Assembly (NCBI RefSeq): GCF_009870125.1
Contig: NC_046683.1
Location: forward strand, 50,483,869-50,547,868
From: Drosophila pseudoobscura
Taxonomy: Eukaryota; Arthropoda; Insecta; Diptera; Drosophilidae
Length of the DNA: 64,000 nt
Direction of reading: 5' to 3'
Below are positions 34,012 to 47,169 of this stretch, piece by piece. The position numbers were made by a program, and so were the translations under genes. How positions within the stretch are numbered: position 1 is the first letter of the stretch; the number at the start of each line of letters is the position of its first letter. Under the pieces are notes generated by a model. It saw nothing but the letters and a program-made list of their open reading frames with translations, searched no databases and had not been told where the DNA came from.

Positions 34012-37000
34012 CATATAAACAGATCTCGTATAACTCGTATAACTCCCCGACTTTAAAAGTTGTTGGAACCGCTGCTGCTTCAGCTGCTTCAGCTGCTGCT
34101 GCTGTTGCAGCTACTCTTTCTTGTTGCTTTTGCACTAAAACTTGATGTTTTTGTTGCTTACGAAAAGAAAAAGAAAAACATTAATTTTTGTTGTTTTGTG
34201 TGTGTGTGTGTGTTTTTTTTTTGTCCATTGTTGTAATAATTGTAGCTGGGGCCAAATGCAATGCACTTGTTCCCCTGCCCCCATACAGAGGCAATACAGA
34301 GTAGTGCTCATATTATAAGAGATACTATTTATATTGTATAGTATATATGCTATATAGACGGCGTTCATCTTGATTGCCGGCCGCCTGCTGTGTGCTTAGA
34401 TTATTCATAATTTCTGGCGGCATGGCACGGCATCCACTTTGGGGGCACACACAATTCTCAAAACGAATCTAAGGTTACGGGTGGGTCTCCAAAAGTTTAC
34501 TTCGAATTGATAATGATAATGCCTATCCGACATTGCTTATACGCCCTGTGGCCAATCCGTTTTTGTGTTTTTGGTTTTTGGTTTTGTTTTGATTTTCGTC
34601 TTTCCTTCTTTCTTTCGGTGTGTTGTCTGTTTTTGTCTGGGTTTATATCATGCTAGATGCTCGTTTATTATCTATTTTTGGTGACCCAAGCTCTTATGTA
34701 AGCTAGAGATCAGTTGTATTTTTTTTTTTGTTTTTTTCGGACTCTTTCTCTGTTAATTGCATAATTTTCTGGGTTTATGATTAAAATGTCACAAGCCAAC
34801 GAACCAACAGAGCTGGTCAAACTCTCCAAGTGATTAGTCAATAGGAGTGAACACAAAAAAAAAGAAGAGTGTTTTTCTTTGTCTGTGTTTATGCAACGCC
34901 CCTTCAAATGATAGAGCTAGAGAGAGAGAGAGAGAGAGAGAGAGGGGATGCTGATGGGCCTGGGGTCTGTCTGTGTCTGTGTCTGGGTCTGGGGATCATC
35001 CTCCCAACCAGCTAATCCCATGGCTTTCATTTTCATTTTACTTGCGCCTGGCTTTTTCCCCAATTATTAATTAGAGTTACATTTTTGATTGTGTTTTCTC
35101 ATTGCATCACAGATTTTCCATTCATTTCCCTCCATTGAAAAACAGGGGGGAAAATGGGAATGGGAACGCTTGAATCTCAATTTCATGGATAGCTTAACAG
35201 CTGCCATTATGGACTGACATTTGTTCTTCAAGAAAACAACTTTAACAACTGGAATTCCCCCAGCAGCAGCAAAAAAAAAAAATATATATGTATATATATA
35301 AAAATCTGTATGCAAATCGCATTCGTCTCCGTACCCAAATGACCTGCCCTACGTTCGAACCAACGAATAAGAATAGGAATCGTTTAGGAATTTCTAGAAA
35401 AACCACATTAGAAATAGCCAATTCCAATTCCAGGTCTAGTCCGAGTTTATTCCAGGAATCTACATATATATGACCCTCCACCATGTCTCTGGGTTTTTTT
35501 CTTATCAAGAAATTATTTATTATTATTTATTAAAAATATGTATTAAATAACTAGGAATTTATTTAATGGCCACAAGCTGGCTGTAAAGTATTGTCTCATT
35601 TGTAGAATCGTCTCAATTAGCAAATCTACGACAATGTCTGTCCCTCTGGCAGATGATAAGTTTTGAGTTTTGAAAGCTTTAGCAATAGATATATAGATAT
35701 GTATGTACATATGTATATCTCAACCATTCGTACCATTCAGGGAAGGGCTCTCAGGCTTTACGATCTGGTGGGGATTTTTGTTTTGCACCGACTATAAACA
35801 TTTCTACTCAAGCTTGCTTAGAGCTGAAAGATGCGCTAGGCTTGACTCGCAAATTGGCACCCGGCTTTGGCCACAGATACAACTACGACTCCAGCACCGG
35901 CTGGAACTGCTGTAGAGATCCGGCGCTACGATCAGAGGTGGAGGGGGCGGAGTGGGGGGGCCTCTGAGGAGGTACCAAGCGGCGACGTGGCACCGGTCTT
36001 AGGCTTGGGAATTGTGTAAAATGGAAACAGCAGCAGCAAAAAAAAAACTGAAAACAAAAACTGAAAACGAGCAAAAAACAAAAAGCAAAAAGCAAATTCA
36101 ATGCAGCCATCGAACGGATACACACACACACACACACCGAAAGATACATGCGAGTATCTCGAAGATACAATGAGACGCCGCTGCCTAATAACTGAGGTTT
36201 GTGCATGTGCAAAATAAAATCGAAACAAATCACAAAAAATCTCATAAATAATAGCCACAACAACAAAAAAAAACACAAAAAATGAGGCTTGTTTCGTAGT
36301 TGAAGCTTTTGATACTCTCACAGATGGGATGCTACGATAGTAGGCATATGATATAGGGATTTCCAGCATACCAAATCTTTCATTTATAGAAAAGACCAAG
36401 GAAGAACCAAACGAAGAGATAGATAGTGAGAGAGAGAACTATGTAGATACTCGTATATAAGCAGAGAGACAGGTGCAACGATTGAGTGTTAAAGATAGCG
36501 AATGAACGAGAAGGAGGGCCCCCTGCACACTCGCTTCACTCGTGCACCAACCCCTGGCTCACTCGCTTCGGTAGCTCGATATGGGAAATACATATGTCTG
36601 ACGACGCCCCAAAACTTTTTTATATAACAAAGAGATATCGAAAAACAAGGCTGCTTATAAGAAGTGCATAGAGGGGCCCTGTCAAAATACATACGAGTAA
36701 TAACAAATTACGACTACAAGTTTTTAAATCAGATGGAGACCGTTTAGACGAGGTTTAAAACTCTCCTCGAAACCGTAACAAACCGGGACCAAGAGAGAGA
36801 GCGAAAGAAGGACTTTGATTCCTAGTGCATGAACAACTTTTATGAATCGTAATACCCTCTACAAAAGTGTATCCACAACAACGAAAGACCACAAAAGTTT
36901 TCGATCGTTAGCGCAGCTCTTGTCGTCGTCTCGTCGCCATTTTGGCTTTTGGCTAAAATTAGCTAATAACAATAAAAAAAATAGAAAAAAAATAGAAAAA

Positions 37001-40000
37001 GCAACAAACAAAAACCAAAAAAAAAAAGGTAAACAAGCGAACCAAAATAAACCCAGAAAAATAAAGTTACGAACATCCGAAGAAAACCAAAAGCGATATA
37101 AACAATCATATGGGCAGGGCGGACATTGACGGGTAGGCGTTTGCAAGTGGAAATCAGAGTCAAAAATGATAGGGTAATAACGATCATACATACACCGTAT
37201 GTATGTATATTAATTAATTGAATTTTCAACGGTGCCCGAATGAATAAAGATTCAGCATTATCCTCTACCAATTGCATTGGTAATACTTTTAAGATTCTTC
37301 AATAAATTGTATGCAGTTTTCTAATATGATTCGACTATAAATTCAAACTCAATTCAGTTGAGTTTTCACTTCATTAATTATAAAATTTTTCCCTACTTCA
37401 TTAGTGGGATACCAACTTCCTACTCGCTCGGCAAGTACATTCATACATAGTACATATATTTCAATCGCATTTGCTGGGAGTTTGGTCACGGGAGACTGAA
37501 CGAAGCGGCGAGTAATTACAAATGAATTTTCAACTGTTCAAAGATTACTTCCACGGGGATTTTATTTGATTTTTGTTATACCCCGACGAGTACACGTAGC
37601 GTACAAAGGTACATACATATGTACAATACAAAGTACATTTTAAACATACATATATACATATACTCGTATAGGACCAGGCAGCAAGTAGATCTAGATCTTA
37701 GATCGTACATAGGAACAGGTATCCCTTAGTCGTATTATTATCCATCTGGTTTCTATATTATATTACCCTCTGACTCTATCTTTTCACAGAGAAACTGCGT
37801 TCTAAGAATTCATCAGCTTTTGCTGGCTAACTTTTTGTGTGTCCGGCTATTGGAACGAACGTGCGACCGCCGATTAACACCTTAATGTTAGAAACCCCAA
37901 CTGGAACCCTCCACACCTCTCTCTCTCTCTCCCTCTCCCCCTCTCTCTTTCTCTTTGGGACATCCTGGGGACCGAGCATTGAGCATGTGATGAAAGCATG
38001 CCCATAAAAATTAAGCCAATTTGGATAGGAACAAAAGAAGTTTTTGTCTGCCCAGCAGCCCGTAAATTGACGGGGAAGATCTTCAGATCATTCGTGTTTT
38101 TTTTCGGTTTTGTTTGTTGTTTTTCTGTCTCTCTCTCCCTGTCTCTGTCTCTCTAAATATTGTCAATTAGCGACGCTTCTGTTTTGAACGATCTATCCAT
38201 ATCTGTGTGGCGGTATGGATGTGCATATTAGTATGGGTATGCGCTTGAAATAGTTTTGGGTTCTGCTTATACCCTCACTCTGGTTGTATTTCTTTTGATT
38301 CCATCAGAGAATGTCCTCAAAAGATAGGAGATGTATCTACAGATGATTTAAGATCTTTAATAACTAATTTCATAGCTCAAATCTCAACCCATTTGGAATG
38401 CCTTGTCGTCTTATCTCTGTCCAGAGTATGTATACATTTGAGAATAATAATGCTCTCTAGAACCTTCACTAAACCCACCCTAGAGTATAGTTATTATCGG
38501 CTACCTTTCAGCACTCTCTCGGTCTCTGTATCTCCCCCGCCCTCTTTTGGTTTACATTGTGTATTCCATTGCAATTATCACATTTTTTTGTATTTTTTTC
38601 TTGAATGGCGGATTTGTTAGTTTTCTAGTTCAAGCTTGGATCGCAGCGAATGTCAATGACTCGTCGTCATTGCTTTGTGGTGGGGGCTTTTTGGATTGGA
38701 ACCTGCGGCTGGCCGGCGAACAGCATTTACCACCTTGCCATCTAGCATCTACTGTGGCATTTACCATCCTACCATTTACCATTTACCATTTACAATTTAC
38801 CGCTCTCATTTGTCACAGCCACAAACAGAGTGCCGTGCCGCCGCCCTCAATGTCCATCGAGCGTTGCGCTTTTAACGCTTCTCGGGTATTAATTGCCTGC
38901 TCTATACGTACCACAGATCATGAAAATATATACTATGTACGTGTACCGGGTTTATAGGAAAATTAACCACATTTGTAACCATACATATTTGGCTAAATGC
39001 GGCATTAAAAAAATGTTAATGGGCAAGAGAGTTACGTTGTTGTGGAGTAGAGGAAGTTGGGTACTGAATAAGCACAGAATTTATAGATGATACCATTCCA
39101 TTCCCCCAGAAGTCGTAAACGAGGGGAAAGAATCAATCATTTGTGGGATGGAAGTACTATTCTGAATGTTGAATGTTGAACCTATTGTTTCACCTTGGAT
39201 TCATTGGGTTTCGTCTCAATTTCAGGACAAAGCAGTCCCTCAACAGACCGTCAAGGCTTTCACACCCAGGTGCCAAATTCGAGATGTCTCGTGGTCGCCA
39301 AAAATATAAAAAAAAACCAAAGTCAAAGCCCCCTCCCCGCCTGAAGACAATGGGCGGTTGGTTCCGTACGCACAGCGGCCGGCAGTCAGGCAGTGAGGCG
39401 TTTGTTCGGGGACATCCCAGTTGATTTTTCGACATCTTCCCAAACAATGGTGGCAGTGTTTTTTATTGCACATCCACTTAGCGGGTGAAGATTTTCAAAA
39501 TGCGATAACAAGTCGCATTTCGGGAGTAGAGTCGTCTTTTTTCTCTTGGGACTTGACTTGTGACAAAGCTGAGAAGAAGAAAACGAAAAATCATTTGGGG
39601 AGCAACAGATTACACCGATAATGAGGGAGACCAGAGCCAGAGCCAGAGCCACAGTGAGGAAGGTTATTGTGGGGCGCCGCGAATTAATTTGCACCTTTCG
39701 CCTCTGGTTGCCGCGCAGTCGCACCAGCAGCTGTCGTGCGGCAGCAGCAGCAGCAGCAGCAGCAGCCGTCGGAGAAAGTTGCATGCAAATCCACAAAGAA
39801 AGAAAAGCTTTGCAGGGGATGGGGCAGGGGATAGGAGGCAGGGAGATAGACACATGACGTGACGGGGCGGACAAAAAGTGCAGCATCCAAGTCAATTCGA
39901 GGCGCTCTCTTCTTTTTTTTTGTGTGTGTTTTATTAGCCATAGGCAACCTTTTCGCCAGACACCCGCCCACCACCCCCCGCCCGGGCAGCTCAGCCTCTG

Positions 40001-40852
40001 GGCAATGTCATAATCTTTTGTGCGGTGGCTTTTCCACCGTTTCGCTTGAGTTACATATTTATGTGTGCTTTGGGTGCAGCAGGCCCAACGGTAATTGTAA
40101 TTTGTAATTTGTCATTTATTTGCACTTCGCATTTGAGTGCGCCCGCTCGCTCGCCCAGCCGTCAGCAGGAAGCGGAAATAAGTGGAGTTTGCTTTTGCCC
40201 GACTGCATTTCGATGTTTGATTGCGTTTCACGCAGTTTATGTTTAGCGAAAACTCGTGATGCATGTAAAAGTCGTTGCTGAACAAACAATAGTTTGAAAT
40301 TAATTCAAATTTGTAATGTAAATTGATTTGTGGATACACTGTGTGCTGTTAGGCGCAAATTCGCATTCAAACAATTTATATTTGGCGCGCACCTTTCGTA
40401 TCCAGTATCGAGAGCCGTTTCAGGGGATTTGGTGTATTTTTTGGTATTTTTTCTATTTTGTCCAATGCAGCAATGTAGAAACCGTGTAGAAATGCCATGT
40501 AAAGCAATGTCCCAGGCCACATCAAGTTCTAATTCGAGATAAGCATTGAATCCTTAAATTCTGCCATCAAAATCTAAAAAGGAAAAAAAGGCCAACAAAT
40601 TTTGAATCGCATACATATCCCATGTAGGTGTCGCTCTTGGTAATTACACACAAATGTGTAGCAAATGTGTAGTTATCGGGTGTTACCATGTAAAGAAATA
40701 AATTAAGTGGACCTTCCAAGATTCCAATAAAGATGGTACTTAAAATGAGCCCTTTTATATAAAATTGATTAGATTATCATGTAAAACTATGTGTTCATGG
40801 CGTAGAGTCCTTGATGGAGGAACGAGGAACATAATGGATCTTAATAACAAAT
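33111..40852. other. intergenic DNA, no gene found
   Basis: Nearly 8 kb of AT-rich DNA without a supportable coding exon or RNA gene. It includes an AC repeat (33980-34009), an AG repeat (34921-34944), CT runs near 37920, a (CAG)8 near 39740-39765, and many TACATA/TACTCGTA words, especially near 36440 and 37590-37680. Confidence 0.55.
33980..34009. repeat. AC dinucleotide repeat
   Basis: About 15 AC units in intergenic DNA. Confidence 0.9.
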
Positions 40853-40958
40853 AATTCGTCAGTATATTAACGGGTATATTTTGAAATTTGTGACGTTATT
40901 TTGGTATATTTTTAAGGGTCAGACCGTATATTTTATCAATAAATCCGCGGTCACACTG
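40853..40958 (+). promoter_or_regulatory. motif 6 / motif 1 promoter cassette, copy B (RS-protein gene)
   Basis: It starts AATTCGTCAGTATATT, the same 16 bases as copy A. Motif 6 elements (GGGTATATTTT, TTGGTATATTTTT) follow, then GGGTCAGACCGTATATTTT, and it ends in a perfect motif 1, CGGTCACACTG (40948-40958). The next gene's ATG is 265 bases downstream, so this is its likely core promoter. Confidence 0.8.
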
Positions 40959-41222
40959 ATTATATCAACATCGACCTGAGTTATTAAAAAATGAAGTAAA
41001 AAATGGCATAAACATATAGTTCCATACATGAACCGGAACCTGCGGCGGTGGTTGGAGAGCTGAAATAGATGACATCGGACCGTAATTCGCAGCCGAATTG
41101 ATTGTACCTTAACTATATCGGCTTTCACTGTCAACCAGTGACAGCAACGCGGCGCCGCCATTGAAAGAAAAAGCGTGTTCTAAACAAAAACGTTTCGAGG
41201 CCACCGACAAATTGATGCAAGT

Positions 41223-44200
41223 ATGTCACTAACGACGGCAAATGCAGCAGCAGTACCAAGAGGCGACGCAGGAGCAGGAGGAGGAGGAGCATCACTTGGT
41301 GGACTTACCAGGGAGCTGCACCCCCCGCCGACACAGCAGCAGCATCATATAAGGGCAATCGATGAATTGCAAGATGGAGACACCAGCAGCCTGGAGCCGG
41401 GCGAGGTGGTAACCCCGCCCCACCTCATCCACGGAGGCGCTAGCAGTCCCGCGCTGAAGAAAGTTCTGACCAAGGACGCGAAGAGCAAGACATTGCGCAA
41501 GCTGGCACAAATCGATACGGACGGCGGCAAGGTGGCTCTCCTCGAGCGGGACGGCATCAGGCGCAAGGAGGCCAAGGGCAACACGCCACGGGCTCAGGAG
41601 AATGGAATTTCTCGTCCGCCCTCAGAGGATCCCGATGACAGCGAAGGTTTGTACTCGGACACGGACTCCTCGGGCGAGGAGCAGAGGAACGTGGAGGATG
41701 TGCAGCAGGCCAGGAAGGAAAAGCAAGCCGAGGAAGCGGCTGCAGCCATGCCGCCGGCTGACCCGTCGGTCGGCCCTCCATTTCTCGGCCACAACCCGCT
41801 GCGGTTTCACATGCGCCCGCCGTTCTGCGAATATCCTCGCATGGGATTCATGCCGCGAATGCCGCGAGGCGGATTACGCATGCGCCCTCCCTTCTTCAAC
41901 CGGCCCCCCAACCGTATGGGTGCGCCCAATATGGGTGGCGCCCCGCCCCCAGGATCCTATGGACCAGCACTGCCGCCCGCCCAAGGACCCTCTGTCAGCT
42001 CGGGACTCTGCAAGCGCTTGATGTCAGAATTACAGTATGTCTTTGAATTATTTGCGAAAGAAATCTTGTTTTAAGATCTGTTTGATTTGTCACAGGTGGA
42101 CGACGACGCAGCCTCCCATACAGTACAACTTTAACGTGGTGTCCGGCTGCTCCATTGCCAAGCACAAGGCCTGCCAGGAGAAGGCGGAGTCAAGTGGCAA
42201 GAAACCGCCACTCAAGGCCAAAGAACCTGCCAGCGATGGCCTGAGGGATCAATCGAAAGGCCGATCTGCGGATAAGCACAAGGAAAACGCAGCCAATGAG
42301 AAGGGCGGGGAACGGTCCAAGGAAAGGAACAGCGAAACTTCCAAGGAGAAGAGTGCCGAAGCCCCCAATGAGAAGAATAGGAAAAGTTCCAAGGAGAAGC
42401 ATCGACGCAGAGATGTGTCCAAAGAAAAGCCCAGAGAAAGATCCAAGGAACATCCCAAAGATATGTATATGCCCAAGGAAAAGAACAGAGACAGATCCAA
42501 AGATAGGCACAGAGAGAGATCCAAGGACAGGCACAGAGAAAGATCCAAGGAGAAAAAGTCGAAGGAAACCACTCGAGAAAGATCCAAAGATGACAAAAAG
42601 AATGCGAAGCGACCTAAGGACTTGAAAGAGAGCTCCAAAGAGTCGCATACAAATCATGCAGAGAAGCCAAGAGATTTTCCAAAGGAGATTTCCCATAGGG
42701 ACAATAAGGAACAGCCCAAAGAGCATCGCTCGAAAGAAGGAATGCACGAACAATCAGCTGAAAAGCGTCGAGAGCCCTTGAAGGATAACAAGTCGCGGCC
42801 AGGTTCTATGGAGAAATCCTCTGCAAAGTGTTCCAAAGAAACCGCCAAGGACGACAGGTCCAAGGACCGTTCGGGGGAGAAGCCCCGCTTGGACAAGTCA
42901 CATCCCACGGAAAAGAAGCGTGAGCGCACCAAAAAGCGCAGTCGAAGCAGGAATCGTTCGTCTGAGAGTGAGGATAGGACGCCACCGTTGACGCCTCCGC
43001 GCCAACTGTGGCTGCCGCTGCCACCGCTGCCGCCGCCGACGCCGACGCCGACTGCTGCCAGTGAAGCGGTGGACATCGATGAGAAGCCAAAAGGTTTGGA
43101 TATATTCGCCGAATCCCCGCCAAGACAGCAAACTGTCCCTCAGATAGCCCACGTGCCCAGCCCTGCCTTAATCATCAATCGGAGTACGACACCGCCTCTG
43201 ACAATGCCACCAGTGGCACCCACCGCGAAGGCAGCTCCCCTGCTCAAGGCCAGCGAGATTTACAGCCGCATTGGAGCCCTGCTCGAGGACAATGACCTGC
43301 ACTTGGAGGCCCTGCTGGCCACCAAGGAGCAGCTGCTGCGCCGCACCAACGAGCACAAGGAGCTGAAAGAAGCACCCAAGAGTGGGCCCCAAATGGAGAT
43401 TAAAGCAGCGGCGCAGAAGGCAGTCAGCAGCGACTGGGAGACAGCAGATCATGGCCAGGTCCTGCCGCGCCGTGGGAATCCCTTCAGGAAACAGGAATCA
43501 GTATTAAATGAGCGAAGATCAACATCTCGAGCAGCCAGTGCTCTGGGGAATGGCAGCGCCTGGAGCTACCGCAGTCAATCGCGGGAAAAGGAGTCCGGCC
43601 ATCAGCGACACAGCGACGAGTACAAAGAAATCAGCATTAAGATTGAAAGGAACATCTCCCCGACACCGCTGCCCATGCCAATGATTGATGTGAGCCACAT
43701 CAAGCTGGAGCGGAATGCGACGCCGCCTTTGGACACGGAGCGGGAGGTTCTCGTGCGGAATGGTGCGGTGGCAGCCAATGCTCCTCCACCGCCAGCCACA
43801 GCCCCTGCCGCAGCCCAAGCCAGAGCCACCGCCACAGTCACAGCCACGGACAAAACGTCGCAGCAAGAGAGTCCCGACACCGACGACTACATCGACAACT
43901 GGGAGAACGATGACTCCTTGAGCAGTATGCCCAAGACAGCTGCTGCCACCAGCATTGCTCCACCATCGGCTGCTGTCCGCCCGCTGTCCACCGCCGTGGT
44001 GGATGAGGCAACAATTAGTGGCGACTCGAATGAGGACGACACGAATGATCTGTGGAATGCCAAGAGCACGCCGCCGCCAAGGCCGAAGGGACCAGCCATT
44101 CCATTGGGCGGTGCCAGCCAGGAGCATCTGGTCAACATCTATGACAAGTTCATGAATAGTATTAATATGTCCAGCGAGGGGCAGATGGTGGCGGAAGCCA

Positions 44201-47169
44201 CAGCCTCCAAAAATAGTTCCTTAAGCAATTCCACTGCCGAGACTGATACCTCCTCCGGCTCCGACTCGTCGACCAGCAGCAGTAGCTCCGACGATGACGA
44301 TGAGTCCAGCTCAGCGGATGACGACGACGATGAAGAGGAAGAGGAGGAGGAAGATGATAATGATGCTGCTGCTGATGCTAATGCTGTGGAGCAGGAAGCG
44401 GCAGAAGGGCACCTTTCGGAAGAGGCTGCCCTGATCTCTGTGGCCTCCGAAGCCTCTCAAGAGTATGCCCCAGAGAAGGAGCAGCAGCAACAGCTGCAGC
44501 TGCAGCAAAAGAAGAACAACGTGAGCAAAGATTTGCGCAAGCTGAAGAGCCTCGAGGACAATCTGGCCAGGATTCAGATGATGCGCGAGAACTACGATTC
44601 GGGAGATGAGATCTCCGAGGAGCTGCTGAAGATGGAGTCCCTGTTCCTCATGCAGCGGAATGCCATCATGGACAAGTATCGCAAGCAGGAGCTCAAGTCC
44701 CAGCAGGAGGTGCAGGAGAAGCTGGAGCCACGCTCCCCCACTCCCGTGAACAGCATCTTCGATGACAATCGGGAGGCCATCAAGCTGACGCTGTCGCCCA
44801 TGAAGCTCACCCGAAAGCCGGCCATCTTTGACAACGACGAGACGGAGCACCCCCACCCAGCGCAGCAGCAGGCCGTGAAGGTGAAAGTGGAGGAGGGCCA
44901 ACGGCAGCACCACCCACAGATCGCCAGCCAATTGAGGCGCCCCAAGGAGATAGCAATTGTAAAGCCCACCATCGTGGCGACGCGCACCAGGCCCAGGATT
45001 CCACGGAGTACGACGCCAGGCGGAGGCAGGCGCTCGGTCAGGGAGAGAACTCGTTCGAGATCGCCCTCCAGGAACCGAGAGCGATCCTTTCGGCGCGGCA
45101 GTGCGCGGGTTTCCAGCCGGGGCAAGGACTCTTCCCGTTCACGCAGCCCGCGTCCCCGCTGGCGTCCCCCCTCCCCCCGACGGGGCATTCGCTTGGGAAA
45201 AAAGACGACCGGTATGCGCAGCCACAGCAAGAGCATGAGTCGTAGTCGGACCCGTAGCAGGAGTCCGAAGCGCAGCAGAAACCGCTTCCAGAAGGTGGGA
45301 GGAGGCAACCGGCGCCGCGTCTCCGTGTCGCCGGGTCCAGTGAAGTCCCGGCCTCCCCGCTCACCGCCAGTGCATCGACGGCGCTCGTATAGCCGCGAGA
45401 GGGAGCGCCTATCGTCGCGATCTCCGCTGCTGTTCAGGCCCCCGTCGCCGCCCATGCGTCGCAGCTGGTCCTCATCCCACTCGCGTTCCCGCTCGCCAGC
45501 CAGAAGAAGATCACACTCCAGAACGCGGTCATCCACCAGATCGCGTTCCCGCTCACCCCTCGACGGCCGACGGGAGGACAGGGACTTTGCCGACTACTTT
45601 GGGGAGGACCAGAACCTAGAGGCGGCCGCCTACTACTACAACATGTCGCTCCTGCACGGAGAGGCCGGAGGCGAGGACTACGATACCTATGCGGCCTACA
45701 TAGACTCCGCCTACCACATGGAGCAGGCCTACGCGCAGCTCACCGAAGCAATGGAGATGCCCGCCGGTGTCTACGGGGAGTATGGCGCAGTCATGGAGAC
45801 ATCGCCGGTCCTGCGTGAACTGCCCAAGGCTCACGTGCCACCAGGGGCTGCTGCTGGAACTGCTGCTGCCTCTGCTTCTCCTTGTGAGCTGCTGGAAACC
45901 AAGGTGCCCAAGATTGAGCCTGAGCTGACCAAAGATGCAGCTGCTCCTCCAGTGGCGGTGTCGGTGGCTGTTCGGAAGGGAAATGTCCTGGAAATCGTGC
46001 CAACGGCAATCGACGAGGATGAAGACAGGTAAAAGAGAGAGATAGAGATAGATAGAGAGAGATAGATAGAAAGAGAGAGGGAGATAGAGAGAGTCACTTT
46101 GGAATAAATTTATAATCAGTAAACCCCCTCCCGCAGGAAACCCAAGAAGCGTGTCAATTTTGTGGACAGTGTCAAGCCGAACAATGAGAGCGACAGCGAG
46201 GATCGTGTTATTGTCATCCGCGCCGTGGACCGGGCCATACAGCAGCACCAGGAGCGACGCGCCAAGGCTGCCGCCAGGCTGCAGCGCCTTCGGGATGAGC
46301 TACTGGCCGCACCACCGCCACCGCCACCAGTGACGCCCAAGCCCCCAGACCAGGAGAAGGCGGTGCTCGTGCAGAAGAAGTCCAAGATGCGCTACTTCCA
46401 CCTGGATCCGCTCAAGCGTGAGATTGTGGTGTCGCACTCACGCGTCCTGCGTCCGCCCGTGCCCCGCTTCGATCGCAAGCACTTTGAAATGCTGGTGAAG
46501 ACGGGTCGCCTGCCGCCGCTGCCGCACGGCTTCCTGCGCCATCGCCCGCCCCTGCTGCCCCGGAACGCAGACCCCGCCACCAAGGCGGCCATGCTCAAGG
46601 AGTACTTCAGCAAACACCCGCCGCCTCAAACGCGAATGCAGCTGCCGATGCCCATGCGCATGCCGATGCGGATGCCGACGAGAATGCCCATGCGAATGCC
46701 AATGCGGATGCCACTGATCATGCACGATGGGATGCCCATGCCCATGCCCGTGCCCGTGCACAATGGGATGCCCTACTTCCTGAGTGGACCGCCACCCTCG
46801 TCGCCGCCAGTGTCGATGCCCATACCCGTGCTGGGGGCCCACCCGTACCAGAGTTATCCGAATCAGCATCCGCATCCACATCCGCATCCACAGCCCGCTT
46901 CCATGATGCCAGCGCCGACCAGCGGACTGCTGCCCATTCCCATGACTGTGGCACTGCCAGTGTTCACGCCACCGCCACTGCCCACGTTCACGGTACAGCC
47001 GGTGCCCACCATTCGGGAGATAATGCCAGTGGATATACTGCAAAAAATAGGACCGCTGCCCAAGACGCTAGATCTGGATGGCGGCTCCACGCCCGGGGCG
47101 GACGAAGTGAAGCTGGACATCAAAGAGGAGCCCTTGGAAGAGGCACAGCTCCTGGTGGAGACCCAATAG
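41223..47169 (+). CDS. large Arg/Ser- and Lys/Glu-rich nuclear-type protein with a PP1-docking motif
   Basis: Three coding exons: 41223-42034, 42096-46028 and 46137-47169, with introns of 61 and 108 nt; 1925 residues. I do not recognise the gene. Order along the chain: a Pro/Arg/Met-rich segment (about 190-260); a Lys/Glu/Ser/Arg repeat region of SKE(K/R)-type units (about 320-560); a Pro-rich part; a Ser then Asp/Glu tract (about 992-1040); an RS domain with many Arg-Ser and Ser-Pro pairs (about 1250-1430); a Tyr/Ala/Glu patch; and a PP1-type RVxF site, KKRVNF (1585-1590), placed right after the last splice junction. A Met-Pro-Met-Arg array lies at about 1750-1793. RS domains and such disorder are typical of splicing or transcription co-factors, which is an inference here. 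ATG context AAGT is acceptable. Confidence 0.85.
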
